Below are positions 24,266 through 31,193 of a stretch of 32,338 bases of DNA, one piece after another. Each line of letters begins with the position of its first letter. Position 1 is the first letter of the stretch. Source of the stretch: Clostridiales bacterium (GTDB lineage Bacteria; Bacillota; Clostridia; Oscillospirales; CAG-272); contig JAEEJM010000061.1 of the NCBI GenBank assembly GCA_016281895.1, forward strand, positions 1 to 32,338, given 5' to 3'. The notes under the pieces are model-generated. The model worked only from the letters and a program-made list of their open reading frames with translations, ran no database searches and was not told where the DNA came from. A program made the position numbers and the translations under genes.

Positions 24266-26006
24266 TGCCGCCGTCCTCCTTTCCGCCGATCTGCTGTTCG
24301 TAAACCTCGCGGTATATAAGGGATCCGGCGAGCAGCGACTCGTGCGTGCCTGTCGCGCTCACGCGGCCGCCGTCCATGACGATGATCAGGTCGGCGTCGC
24401 TGACGGAAGCTATCCGCTGTGCGATTATTATCTTCGTCGTCTCCGGGATGAACTGCCTGAAGCCCTCGCGTATGCGGGCGTCGGTGCGGGTGTCGACGGC
24501 CGACGTCGAGTCGTCCAGGATCAGCACCTTCGGCCTGCGCAGCAGGGCGCGCGCGATGCAGAGCCTCTGCTTCTGCCCGCCCGAGACGTTGGTCCCGCCC
24601 TGTTCGATGTATGTGTCGTAGCCCTCGGGGAAGGACGAGATGAACTCGTCGGCCTGGGCGAGCCGGCAGGCCTCGCGCAGCTCCTCGTCCGTCGCGTCGG
24701 GCCGGCCCCAGAGCAGGTTCTCGCGTATGGTGCCGGAGAAGAGCATGTTCTTCTGCAGGACCATGGAGACGCTTTGCCTCAGCGTGTCGAGATCGTATTC
24801 GCGGACGTCGCGGCCGCCCAGAAGGACCTGTCCCTCCGTCGCGTCGTAAAGCCTCGGTATCAGCTGGACCAGCGTGGATTTCGACGAGCCCGTGCCGCCT
24901 ATGATGCCGACCGTGGCGCCGGACGGGATGCTGAGCGTAATGTCGGACAGGGCGAACCTCTGCGCGTCGGACGAGTATTTGAAGCTCACGCCGCGGAACT
25001 CGACCGACCCGTCGGCGACCTCATACACGGGGTCGGCGGGGTTGACGAGCGTCGGCTCCTCGGTGAGGATCTCGTCGATCCTCCTGAACGACTCCATAGA
25101 GATGGTCAGTATGACGTATATGACCGACAGCATCATCAGCGACATAAGCACCGACATGCCGTAGGTCAGCATGGAGGACATGTGGCCGACGTCGAGCAGC
25201 TCGGCGCGCGAGCCGACGATGAGTCTGGAGCCGACCAGCAGCACGAACACCATGTTGAAGTGCATGCAGAGCTGCATTATCGGGTTGTTGAGCGCGACGA
25301 TGCGCTCGGCCTTGGTGAAATCGCTGGCGATGTCCTGCGAGGCCCGGCCGAACTTTTCCTTCTCGTATTCCTCGCGGGCGAAGCCCTTGACCACTCTCAT
25401 GCCGCGGACGTTCTCCTCGACCGACTCGTTGAGCTTGTCGTACTTCTTGAACACGCGGTGGAAGGCGGGCATGGCGAACCTGGCCACGAGGAGCAGGCCG
25501 CCGGTCAGCAGCGGTATTATGACCACGAAGGTCCAGGCCAGCGCTCCGCCCATTATGTAGGCCATGACGACCGAGAAGATGAGCATGAGCGGGCTGCGGA
25601 TGGCCGTCCTGATGACCATCATGAAGGCCATCTGGGCGTAGCCGACGTCCGTGGTGAGCCTGGTGACGAGCGAGGCGGACGAGAACCTGTCGACGCTGTC
25701 GAAGGTGAAGCCCTGGATCCTGGAGAACAGGTCGTCGCGCAGGTTGCGGGCGAAGCCGGCCGAGGCCTTGGCGCAGGCCCGGCCGCCCATCCAGCCGCAG
25801 AACAGTGACACCATGGCCATGAGTGTCAGCTGCAGTCCGGTCCGCACGACGAGCGACATCTCGGCGCCTGTCCGGATATGGTTTATGAGGTCCGCGGTTA
25901 TGAAAGGTATGACGCATTCTATGGCCGCCTCGAAAACCATGCAGAGGAAGGTCACGTACGCCGGTCTTCTGAACTCTCTGACGGACTTCAGGATTCTTCT
26001 GAACAT
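24255..26006 (-). CDS. ABC exporter half-transporter, degenerate ATPase subunit
   Basis: The 583-residue protein is the first gene of the exporter pair. The membrane domain covers about 15-315. The ATPase shows Walker A GGTGSSKST and signature VSGGQKQR, but Walker B is VLILDDSTSA with Asp in place of the catalytic Glu, and the switch residue is Gln in IIIAQRIAS. Paired with the canonical partner, this matches heterodimeric exporters such as TM287/288 and LmrCD, where one of the two ATP sites is inactive. The ATG at 26006 (MFRRILKSVREF) fits the family; the AAAGGA site is about 13 bases away, longer than ideal. An ATG at 26156 would add 50 unrelated residues. No clear promoter was found upstream. 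Confidence 0.9.
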   Translation of the reverse strand: MFRRILKSVREFRRPAYVTFLCMVFEAAIECVIPFITADLINHIRTGAEMSLVVRTGLQLTLMAMVSLFCGWMGGRACAKASAGFARNLRDDLFSRIQGFTFDSVDRFSSASLVTRLTTDVGYAQMAFMMVIRTAIRSPLMLIFSVVMAYIMGGALAWTFVVIIPLLTGGLLLVARFAMPAFHRVFKKYDKLNESVEENVRGMRVVKGFAREEYEKEKFGRASQDIASDFTKAERIVALNNPIMQLCMHFNMVFVLLVGSRLIVGSRAELLDVGHMSSMLTYGMSVLMSLMMLSVIYVILTISMESFRRIDEILTEEPTLVNPADPVYEVADGSVEFRGVSFKYSSDAQRFALSDITLSIPSGATVGIIGGTGSSKSTLVQLIPRLYDATEGQVLLGGRDVREYDLDTLRQSVSMVLQKNMLFSGTIRENLLWGRPDATDEELREACRLAQADEFISSFPEGYDTYIEQGGTNVSGGQKQRLCIARALLRRPKVLILDDSTSAVDTRTDARIREGFRQFIPETTKIIIAQRIASVSDADLIIVMDGGRVSATGTHESLLAGSLIYREVYEQQIGGKEDGGNEQ

Positions 26007-26290
26007 TTCTGACTGAGGTTCCTTTCGGTATTGCTTTTCCCGCGGGACCGAGGTCTGCGGCCGACGGCCGGAGCCGTTCCGCAGGTTTTCTGTGGTTTCC
26101 GCTGTTTTTCTTGCTTTTTCAAAAACCGGGTCTCTTATGCTGTTAATTGATGTCACTCAGTTTGTGGGGGTCTGGTGGAGAGGCCGTTTATAACGTGGTC
26201 ATTATCCACAGGTTTACGGGAAGGATCACGTGAAGGAAGAAACTGCCAAGGCCTCTTACTATAAGAAAAGAAATGCAGTAGTCTTTTTGC

Positions 26291-26319
26291 TTGAATCAAA
26301 TACTCAAACATGGTATAAT
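26291..26319 (+). promoter_or_regulatory. Promoter of the AT-rich island
   Basis: TTGAAT (26291-26296) and TATAAT (26314-26319) have a 17-bp spacer. Transcription would begin near 26326 and read into the short frame at 26331 and the gene at 26565. Confidence 0.77.
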
Positions 26320-26330
26320 CATGCTGTTAA

Positions 26331-26549
26331 ATGGATGTTTTTGGAAAGTATCCGCCATTACCGACGATCATCGTCTTCTGTATCGATGACAATTGCACTT
26401 TTTACTTTTGCAACAATCCATCAACGGCCCCGCTATCATCTTCACTCCATATGGAATATTCTTATTTGCTAAATTATTATGAAAATCAATGGGGATCAGC
26501 ATATCTTAAGGAGTTATCTGGTCTTTGGTTCTTTTCTCCTACTCCCTAA
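26331..26549 (+). CDS. Possible small protein or leader, unknown
   Basis: A 72-residue frame starts with ATG at 26331, only about five bases after the predicted transcription start, so it would be nearly leaderless. The product is rich in Phe, Tyr, Pro and Ser (LNYYENQWGSAYLKEL in the C-terminal third) and has two Cys near residues 17 and 27. It shows no signal peptide and no family I recognise. It lies 15 bases before the gene at 26565 and could be coupled to it, be a remnant of a larger gene, or be non-coding. Confidence 0.3.
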   Translation: MDVFGKYPPLPTIIVFCIDDNCTFYFCNNPSTAPLSSSLHMEYSYLLNYYENQWGSAYLKELSGLWFFSPTP

Positions 26550-26564
26550 TATGATGGTGACGAA

Positions 26565-27362
26565 ATGATATTAACAAAAAACTCTATAACTGATATTATT
26601 TTAACAGGAAGTATCAGTAATTCGGAATTGGCTGAGACGTTTATTAGGCACGTGAAGGAGATATATAAAATAACCATTGCCGCTTGTTATTGTGACACTT
26701 CAAAAACGATTCTTTTTCCTGAAAAACTGAAAAAAACAGATAAAATATCATCAGGCGACTTAAGATGGGTCAATAATATGTCGCTCCACATTTTTACAAA
26801 GAACCATGTCTCAACCGATGATTGCCTTAAAAAAAGCCTGCTGAACGCCTTTGAATACTGCGTTCGTTCTTCCGGTTCCGTTATCGATTATTCGCGTGTA
26901 TATACACCTGAAGAAATTAAGTATTATGGATGGAATAAAAAAAGGTTTTCTGAATGGGATTTTTCAAAAATTGTTATCCCGTGCGGCACACCAATTGAAA
27001 GAAAGACTGTAGATGTCGAATCGTTTGACGATTATGTCATATGGCATTGTATGAGTTATTCTCTGGAGAGATTGAACAAACTAAAATCAATTTCAAGCAT
27101 ATACGGAAAAGTCTATTGCGGATGGGATAATAATATAAAATCTATGAATTTGTTTATTGTTGTCCCTGAAAATAATCTAAAAAAATTAGACAAGACTCTA
27201 AAACAAGAGATTACTGATGATTGTTTTTCTGTAGTGTCATCAAAAGACAAGTTCGATATTATCGGACATATTAAGTTTCAGCCGCACTTTACAACATGGT
27301 CATGTTTACCGGATGAATTGAGATTTGCTTTTTCGAGAGACGGGATGAAGCCGTACCAGTAA
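26565..27362 (+). CDS. Orphan protein of unknown function in AT-rich DNA
   Basis: This 265-residue protein has no domain I recognise. It lacks a signal peptide and membrane helices, so it is probably cytosolic. Lys, Ile, Ser and Asp are common, and codons end in A or T, unlike all neighbours. Visible features are seven Cys, a SYSLERLNKLKSI helix near residue 170 and a Trp-containing WDNNIKSMNLFIVV strand near 190. GGTGA sits five bases before the ATG. Composition suggests recent transfer. Orphan genes of this kind in AT-rich islands are often defence, immunity or toxin-related, but nothing in the sequence shows that here. Confidence 0.72.
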   Translation: MILTKNSITDIILTGSISNSELAETFIRHVKEIYKITIAACYCDTSKTILFPEKLKKTDKISSGDLRWVNNMSLHIFTKNHVSTDDCLKKSLLNAFEYCVRSSGSVIDYSRVYTPEEIKYYGWNKKRFSEWDFSKIVIPCGTPIERKTVDVESFDDYVIWHCMSYSLERLNKLKSISSIYGKVYCGWDNNIKSMNLFIVVPENNLKKLDKTLKQEITDDCFSVVSSKDKFDIIGHIKFQPHFTTWSCLPDELRFAFSRDGMKPYQ

Positions 27363-27447
27363 CGTATTGCGCATTATCAGAAATAGGGTCGCTAAGCCAA
27401 TTGTGTAAACTCAAACAGATAAAACACTCACAAGTATTCTTCAGATC

Positions 27448-27481
27448 AGCCGGTTCTCAGTCATCCTTATGAGAACCGGCT
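27448..27481. terminator. Hairpin related to the glnN terminator
   Basis: An 11-bp perfect stem (AGCCGGTTCTC, 27448-27458, with 27471-27481) encloses a 12-base loop. The stem core GCCGGTTCTC and the loop end CATCCTTAT are the same as in the hairpin at 9215-9249. The T run after it is poor (TTGTTCC). It separates the island gene from the convergent DHHW gene and probably ends one or both transcripts. The rest of 27363-27500 holds nothing recognisable. Confidence 0.55.
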
Positions 27482-27500
27482 TGTTCCGTCCCGTCCCGGC

Positions 27501-29120
27501 TTATTTGACCATCGCCTCAACCAGCGACACGCCTCCGCCGCTGTTCACGTTGGTGATGTTGAGCAGGAAGATGACGTCGTCGATGCCCCGCTCCTCGACG
27601 AAGGAGTACAGGCCCTTGGTGTAATACTTCTTGAAGTAGCGGAAATCGAGGACGTAGACGTCCTGGTAGTCGTCCACGAGGAAGGGCACGAAGGCGTTGC
27701 CGAAGGAGTCCTTTATCACCGCGACGGCGCTGCCGTCGCTGAGCGTGGGATTGTGGATCTCCTCAAACGGCTGGTCTCCCGCGATGAACGTGTTGTACTT
27801 GGAACGGGCGTTCCAGGTCGAGACGTCCCAGATCACCTTATAAGAGGTCTTTTTGGTGGCGGACTCCCAGTACGTCATGCTGTTCGTGGAGTTGGGATAC
27901 CAGACCTGGACGACGTCGGGATTCGCCGCGGCAGCCGCGGGCTGCTTGGCCTCGGAATACAGACTGCCGAGGAAGCCCGTGAACTCGCGGGTCTTCCAGC
28001 CGGACAGCGGTTTCGGAGCGACCCCTTTTACAGTGCAGAACACCTGGTAGGAGTAGTAGGCGCCGAGGGCGGTCCAGTGGTGGTCGGTCCGGAAGAAGAT
28101 GTACTCGTCCTTCTTCGTGTCGAGATAGGAGTAGACGGGCACCTTCTTCACGCCGGCCCCCATGAGGGAGTAGGCGGAGTCGAGCATCGCCTTTTCGTCC
28201 CGGCAGCCGAGCTTTTTCTTCTGCGCGGCGGTCAGGTAGAAATCCCAGGCCTTGGGCGCTATGAGCGAATAAACGTCGGCCTTTCCGGCAAGCCTCTCCG
28301 CGCACCGGGTCATCGCGTCGGCAAAGCGCTTGGTGTTGGAGGAGCTGTAGCCGCAGAATTCGTAGATTGTGTCCCCGAGGACGTACAGGCTGCCGACCTT
28401 TTCGCCCTCGCCGGCGGGCCTGCCGGTGTCGACCGGGGCCGGGTCGGTCCCGGGGGCCCCGGTGGTCTCCGGAGGCGGAGACGTCGGTGCCGCGGTGGTC
28501 TCGGGCGGCGACGCCGTTACCGGCTCCTCGGGCGTGACCGGCGCTTCGGTGCCGGACTGGACGTCGGAGCTTTCGTCAGTCCCGGGCGGGTCGGCGGAGT
28601 CCTCGGGCGAGAGCGTCGTCTCCGGCGCGCCTATCGTCTCGGGATCGCCGGAGCTCTCGGGCGATACTGTCGTCACCGGGGTCCACGTACCCGGATCGAC
28701 GGGTATTATGTTGAAGTCCTCGGTCCCGGTGCCGGTGACGATCTCGTCGCCGCTCTCAACGGGGCCTATGATCTGCTCGCCGCGTATGCCGAAGAGCGAG
28801 CGCAGGGAGTTGGCGCCCTTCATGAAGGTCTCGCGGAACGGGAAGGTGTCGGCGTACCAGGTCGAGATCCCGCTGAAGAACTCGCCGCTGATGAACGAGC
28901 CGAAGGTCAGCTTCGGGAACTCGGCGAGCTCCCGGTTCTCGATCTCGGACACCGAGGGCCTGAGCGGTATGAGCAGGCCGACGAAGGCCGTCACCGCGAC
29001 GGCGACTGCAAACACGCGTATCTTGATCCGGGACGTGCCGGACGATACGCTGGACTTTGGCGTGCGGCGCTCTCCCTTACGCTGTTTGCGGGGGTCGCCG
29101 GGATAGAAATCGTTGAACAT
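27501..29120 (-). CDS. DHHW-family protein with internal low-complexity insertion
   Basis: The 539-residue protein is a DHHW/AlgX-related protein. These sit at the membrane beside MBOAT acyltransferases and are thought to move acetyl groups to surface polymers. Residues 33-52 are a membrane anchor after a basic N-terminus. FPFRE (93-97) is the family's first landmark and RTDHHW (344-349) carries the Asp-His of the SGNH-like site; Ser in the KDSFGNAF motif supplies a likely nucleophile. Between them, residues 141-240 are a Pro/Thr/Ser/Glu-rich linker that splits the domain. GAGGAGG lies before the ATG at 29120. It starts 12 bases after the MBOAT stop, so the two form an operon. Confidence 0.9.
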   Translation of the reverse strand: MFNDFYPGDPRKQRKGERRTPKSSVSSGTSRIKIRVFAVAVAVTAFVGLLIPLRPSVSEIENRELAEFPKLTFGSFISGEFFSGISTWYADTFPFRETFMKGANSLRSLFGIRGEQIIGPVESGDEIVTGTGTEDFNIIPVDPGTWTPVTTVSPESSGDPETIGAPETTLSPEDSADPPGTDESSDVQSGTEAPVTPEEPVTASPPETTAAPTSPPPETTGAPGTDPAPVDTGRPAGEGEKVGSLYVLGDTIYEFCGYSSSNTKRFADAMTRCAERLAGKADVYSLIAPKAWDFYLTAAQKKKLGCRDEKAMLDSAYSLMGAGVKKVPVYSYLDTKKDEYIFFRTDHHWTALGAYYSYQVFCTVKGVAPKPLSGWKTREFTGFLGSLYSEAKQPAAAAANPDVVQVWYPNSTNSMTYWESATKKTSYKVIWDVSTWNARSKYNTFIAGDQPFEEIHNPTLSDGSAVAVIKDSFGNAFVPFLVDDYQDVYVLDFRYFKKYYTKGLYSFVEERGIDDVIFLLNITNVNSGGGVSLVEAMVK

Positions 29121-29132
29121 GCGGCTGCCTCC

Positions 29133-30605
29133 TCAGAACTGGAAATAGAGGAAGGGGTTGTAGCTGTCGCCGATGAGCATCAGCAGCGACACTCCGAGAC
29201 AGACGACCGGGGCCGATACCGACAGTACCGCTCTTGCGGCCCTGGCGGCCCTGACGTCCGGTACGCGGTCGAGCAGGGAATTCACCGCCGGGACCACGGG
29301 CAGGGTGGCCAGACCGGCAAGTATTATGATGAAGATGTTGTTCTTGACCGTCAGCAGGCCGACGGCGTCGGAGAAGGGGTTGCCGTTGAGGCAGAACAGC
29401 GAGCGCAGAGCCGTCGTGAGCAACGAGAAGTCCTCGAAGCGGAACAGCATCCAGGAGAAGTAGACGACGGTCAGCGTGTATATGCCCCGCAGCACAGAGC
29501 CGGCCGCGGTGCGGGGCTCGGCGCTCCAGCGGAAGACGAACTTCTCGAGCACCAGGAACACGAAGAAGTACAGGCCCCAGAGGATGTAGTTCCAGCTGGC
29601 CCCGTGCCAGAGGCCGGTCAGGAACCAGACGACGAAAAGGTTGAGGATCTGTCTGGGAACCGGGCACCTGTTGCCGCCCAGGGGGATGTAGACGTAGTCG
29701 CGGAAGAAGGAGCTGAGCGATATGTGCCATCTGCGCCAGAAATCCGTCACGGAGAGGGCGGTGTAGGGATAGTTGAAATTCTCCTTGTAATGGAAGCCTA
29801 TCATGAGACCCATGCCTATGGCCATGTCTGAGTACGCTGAGAAGTCGAGATAGATCTGGAACATGTACGCGAGGCCCCCGAACAGCACCGCGACGGCCGA
29901 GGTCCCGGACAGGCGGGCGGCAAGCTCGGCGGCGGTCCCGTACTCGGCGGAGACGGCGCAGGGCAGCAGCGAGTCGGCCACGACGGCCATGGCGTTTGCC
30001 AGCAGGGCCTTCTTGCACAGGCCGACGGAGAAGCGGGTTATGCCCCGGCTGATCTCGGCCTCGAGCGGCCTGCGGCCCTCGATCTCGAGCTCGACGTCCC
30101 GGTAGCGGACTATAGGTCCGGCTATGCACTGGTGGAAGAGGGAGGCGTAGAGCAGCAGGAGCATGAATCTCTTCTGCGGTCCGACGTCGCCGCGGTAGAC
30201 GTCGATGACGTAAGACAGCAGCTGGAAGGTGTAGAAGGAGATGCCTATGGGCAGCGTTATGTCCGGGACCGGCACGGCGGCGCCGAACAGGCCGTTGAAC
30301 GTGCTGACCAGGAATCCGGTGTACTTGAAAAAGCCGATGAGGCCGAGGACTATGACCGCGGTCAGCGTCATGTACAGCCTGCGCCGGGACCTGTCCCCGG
30401 TCCCTCCTATGAGCAGCGCCCCGCCCCAGCACACGAAGGTCATGAACAGCAGCAGAAGCACCAGGAGCGGGCCGCCCCAGGCGTAGAATATAAGGGAAGA
30501 GGCCAGCAGAACGATGTTCTTTCTGCGGTTGTCCGGAAAGACCGCCTGCGCGGCATAACTCAGGACGAAGAACAGAAAGACGAAAAACAGCGTCGAAAAG
30601 ACCAT
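29133..30605 (-). CDS. MBOAT O-acyltransferase (AlgI/DltB-like)
   Basis: The 490-residue membrane enzyme belongs to the MBOAT family and is likely to pass acetyl groups across the membrane for O-acetylation of a wall or capsule polymer. Motifs are LPIGISFYTFQ (118-128), DFWRRWHISLSSFFRDYVYIPLGG (around His294) and FLTGLWHGASWNYILWG with the invariant His334. About ten to twelve hydrophobic segments are present. AAGGAG precedes the ATG at 30605. The DHHW gene follows 12 bases after its stop. No separate promoter is visible between rnpB and this gene. The polymer acetylated is unknown. Confidence 0.95.
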   Translation of the reverse strand: MVFSTLFFVFLFFVLSYAAQAVFPDNRRKNIVLLASSLIFYAWGGPLLVLLLLFMTFVCWGGALLIGGTGDRSRRRLYMTLTAVIVLGLIGFFKYTGFLVSTFNGLFGAAVPVPDITLPIGISFYTFQLLSYVIDVYRGDVGPQKRFMLLLLYASLFHQCIAGPIVRYRDVELEIEGRRPLEAEISRGITRFSVGLCKKALLANAMAVVADSLLPCAVSAEYGTAAELAARLSGTSAVAVLFGGLAYMFQIYLDFSAYSDMAIGMGLMIGFHYKENFNYPYTALSVTDFWRRWHISLSSFFRDYVYIPLGGNRCPVPRQILNLFVVWFLTGLWHGASWNYILWGLYFFVFLVLEKFVFRWSAEPRTAAGSVLRGIYTLTVVYFSWMLFRFEDFSLLTTALRSLFCLNGNPFSDAVGLLTVKNNIFIIILAGLATLPVVPAVNSLLDRVPDVRAARAARAVLSVSAPVVCLGVSLLMLIGDSYNPFLYFQF

Positions 30606-30656
30606 TGGTTGCGCGCTCCTTTGTTTCCATCGGTCGTAGATCGCGGCGGCGGGAGG

Positions 30657-31013
30657 GCGACTCTGCCTGTAAGCCGGGTTTTGTCGAGAACGGCCATCTG
30701 TCTTTGCGCCGCGTCACCGCGACGCTCCACGGCGAACCGTGCGCCACCCGGGGATATGTGTCGGGCCGACGATCCCCATACGGTGTTGCTTCGGATAGGG
30801 TTTACAGCGGACGCATGTTGCCATGCGAACTTGTGAGCTCTTACCTCGCATTTCCACCCTTGCCGCGCCGGAGCGCGGCGGTTTATTTCTGTTGCACTTT
30901 CCCGGCGGTCACCCGCGGCTGATGTTATCAGCTATCCTGCCCTGTGAAGCCCGGACTTTCCTCACGGTAAAACCTTTCGGCATGATACCGCGCGGCCGTT
31001 CGGCAGAGTCGCT
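30657..31013 (-). ncRNA. rnpB: RNase P RNA, bacterial class A
   Basis: The RNA subunit of RNase P cuts the 5' leader from tRNA precursors. On the minus strand the conserved segments appear in order: GAGGAAAGTCCGGGCT (30963-30948), GATAGCTGATAACATCAGC just after it, GTGCAACAGAAA (30897-30886), and ACAAAACCCGGCTTA (30684-30670). The ends pair in a 9-bp P1 helix (GACTCTGCC, 31010-31002, with GGCAGAGTC, 30667-30659). About 355 nt is normal for class A. The 5' end is set from the promoter at 31020-31048. The 3' end is approximate. No T-run terminator follows before the MBOAT gene. Confidence 0.96.
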
Positions 31014-31019
31014 CTTTAC

Positions 31020-31048
31020 ATTATATCATTAAAATACAAAAAAATCAA
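31020..31048 (-). promoter_or_regulatory. rnpB promoter
   Basis: On the minus strand, TTGATT (31048-31043) and TATAAT (31025-31020) are 17 bp apart, in an AT-rich stretch. Transcription would begin right at the P1 helix of RNase P RNA. Confidence 0.88.
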
Positions 31049-31076
31049 TTTAACATTAAAACAGGATCGAAAAAGG

Positions 31077-31105
31077 TTGACAAACCGGGCGAAAGTCTGT
31101 ATTAT
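31077..31105 (+). promoter_or_regulatory. Promoter of the surface protein at 31194
   Basis: TTGACA (31077-31082) and TATTAT (31100-31105) are 17 bp apart. The -35 boxes of this and the rnpB promoter lie 28 bases apart, back to back. The leader is about 80 nt. Confidence 0.86.
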
Positions 31106-31193
31106 TATTATAGGTCTTTGTCGGCGGCCGTCGCCGGCATCCGAAAAAAGGGACGCACAAGCCCCCAAACACACCACAAAAGGAAGGATCACT

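Larger units (their letters stand above)
26007..26564. other. Mostly non-coding junction into an AT-rich island
   Basis: The first 150 bases (26007-26160) are the leader side of the ABC operon, without a clear promoter. A perfect TTATCCACA DnaA-box match lies at 26202-26210. From about 26230 the base composition turns AT-rich and stays so to about 27440. A promoter lies at 26291-26319, followed by a short open frame (26331-26549). No transposase, repeat ends or tRNA was seen that would explain the island. Confidence 0.6.

Noticed and set aside
26202-26210. Replication origin at the TTATCCACA DnaA box
   Set aside because: It is a single box without a cluster, a dnaA/dnaN neighbourhood or other origin features.
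26230-26472. 80-codon GTG-started plus-strand frame at the start of the AT-rich island
   Set aside because: The clear promoter at 26291-26319 lies inside it, and no promoter or family match supports it.
27753-29831. Long plus-strand open frame across the DHHW and MBOAT genes
   Set aside because: It spans two real genes and their junction on the other strand, with Arg/Gly/Val-rich sequence and no motifs.
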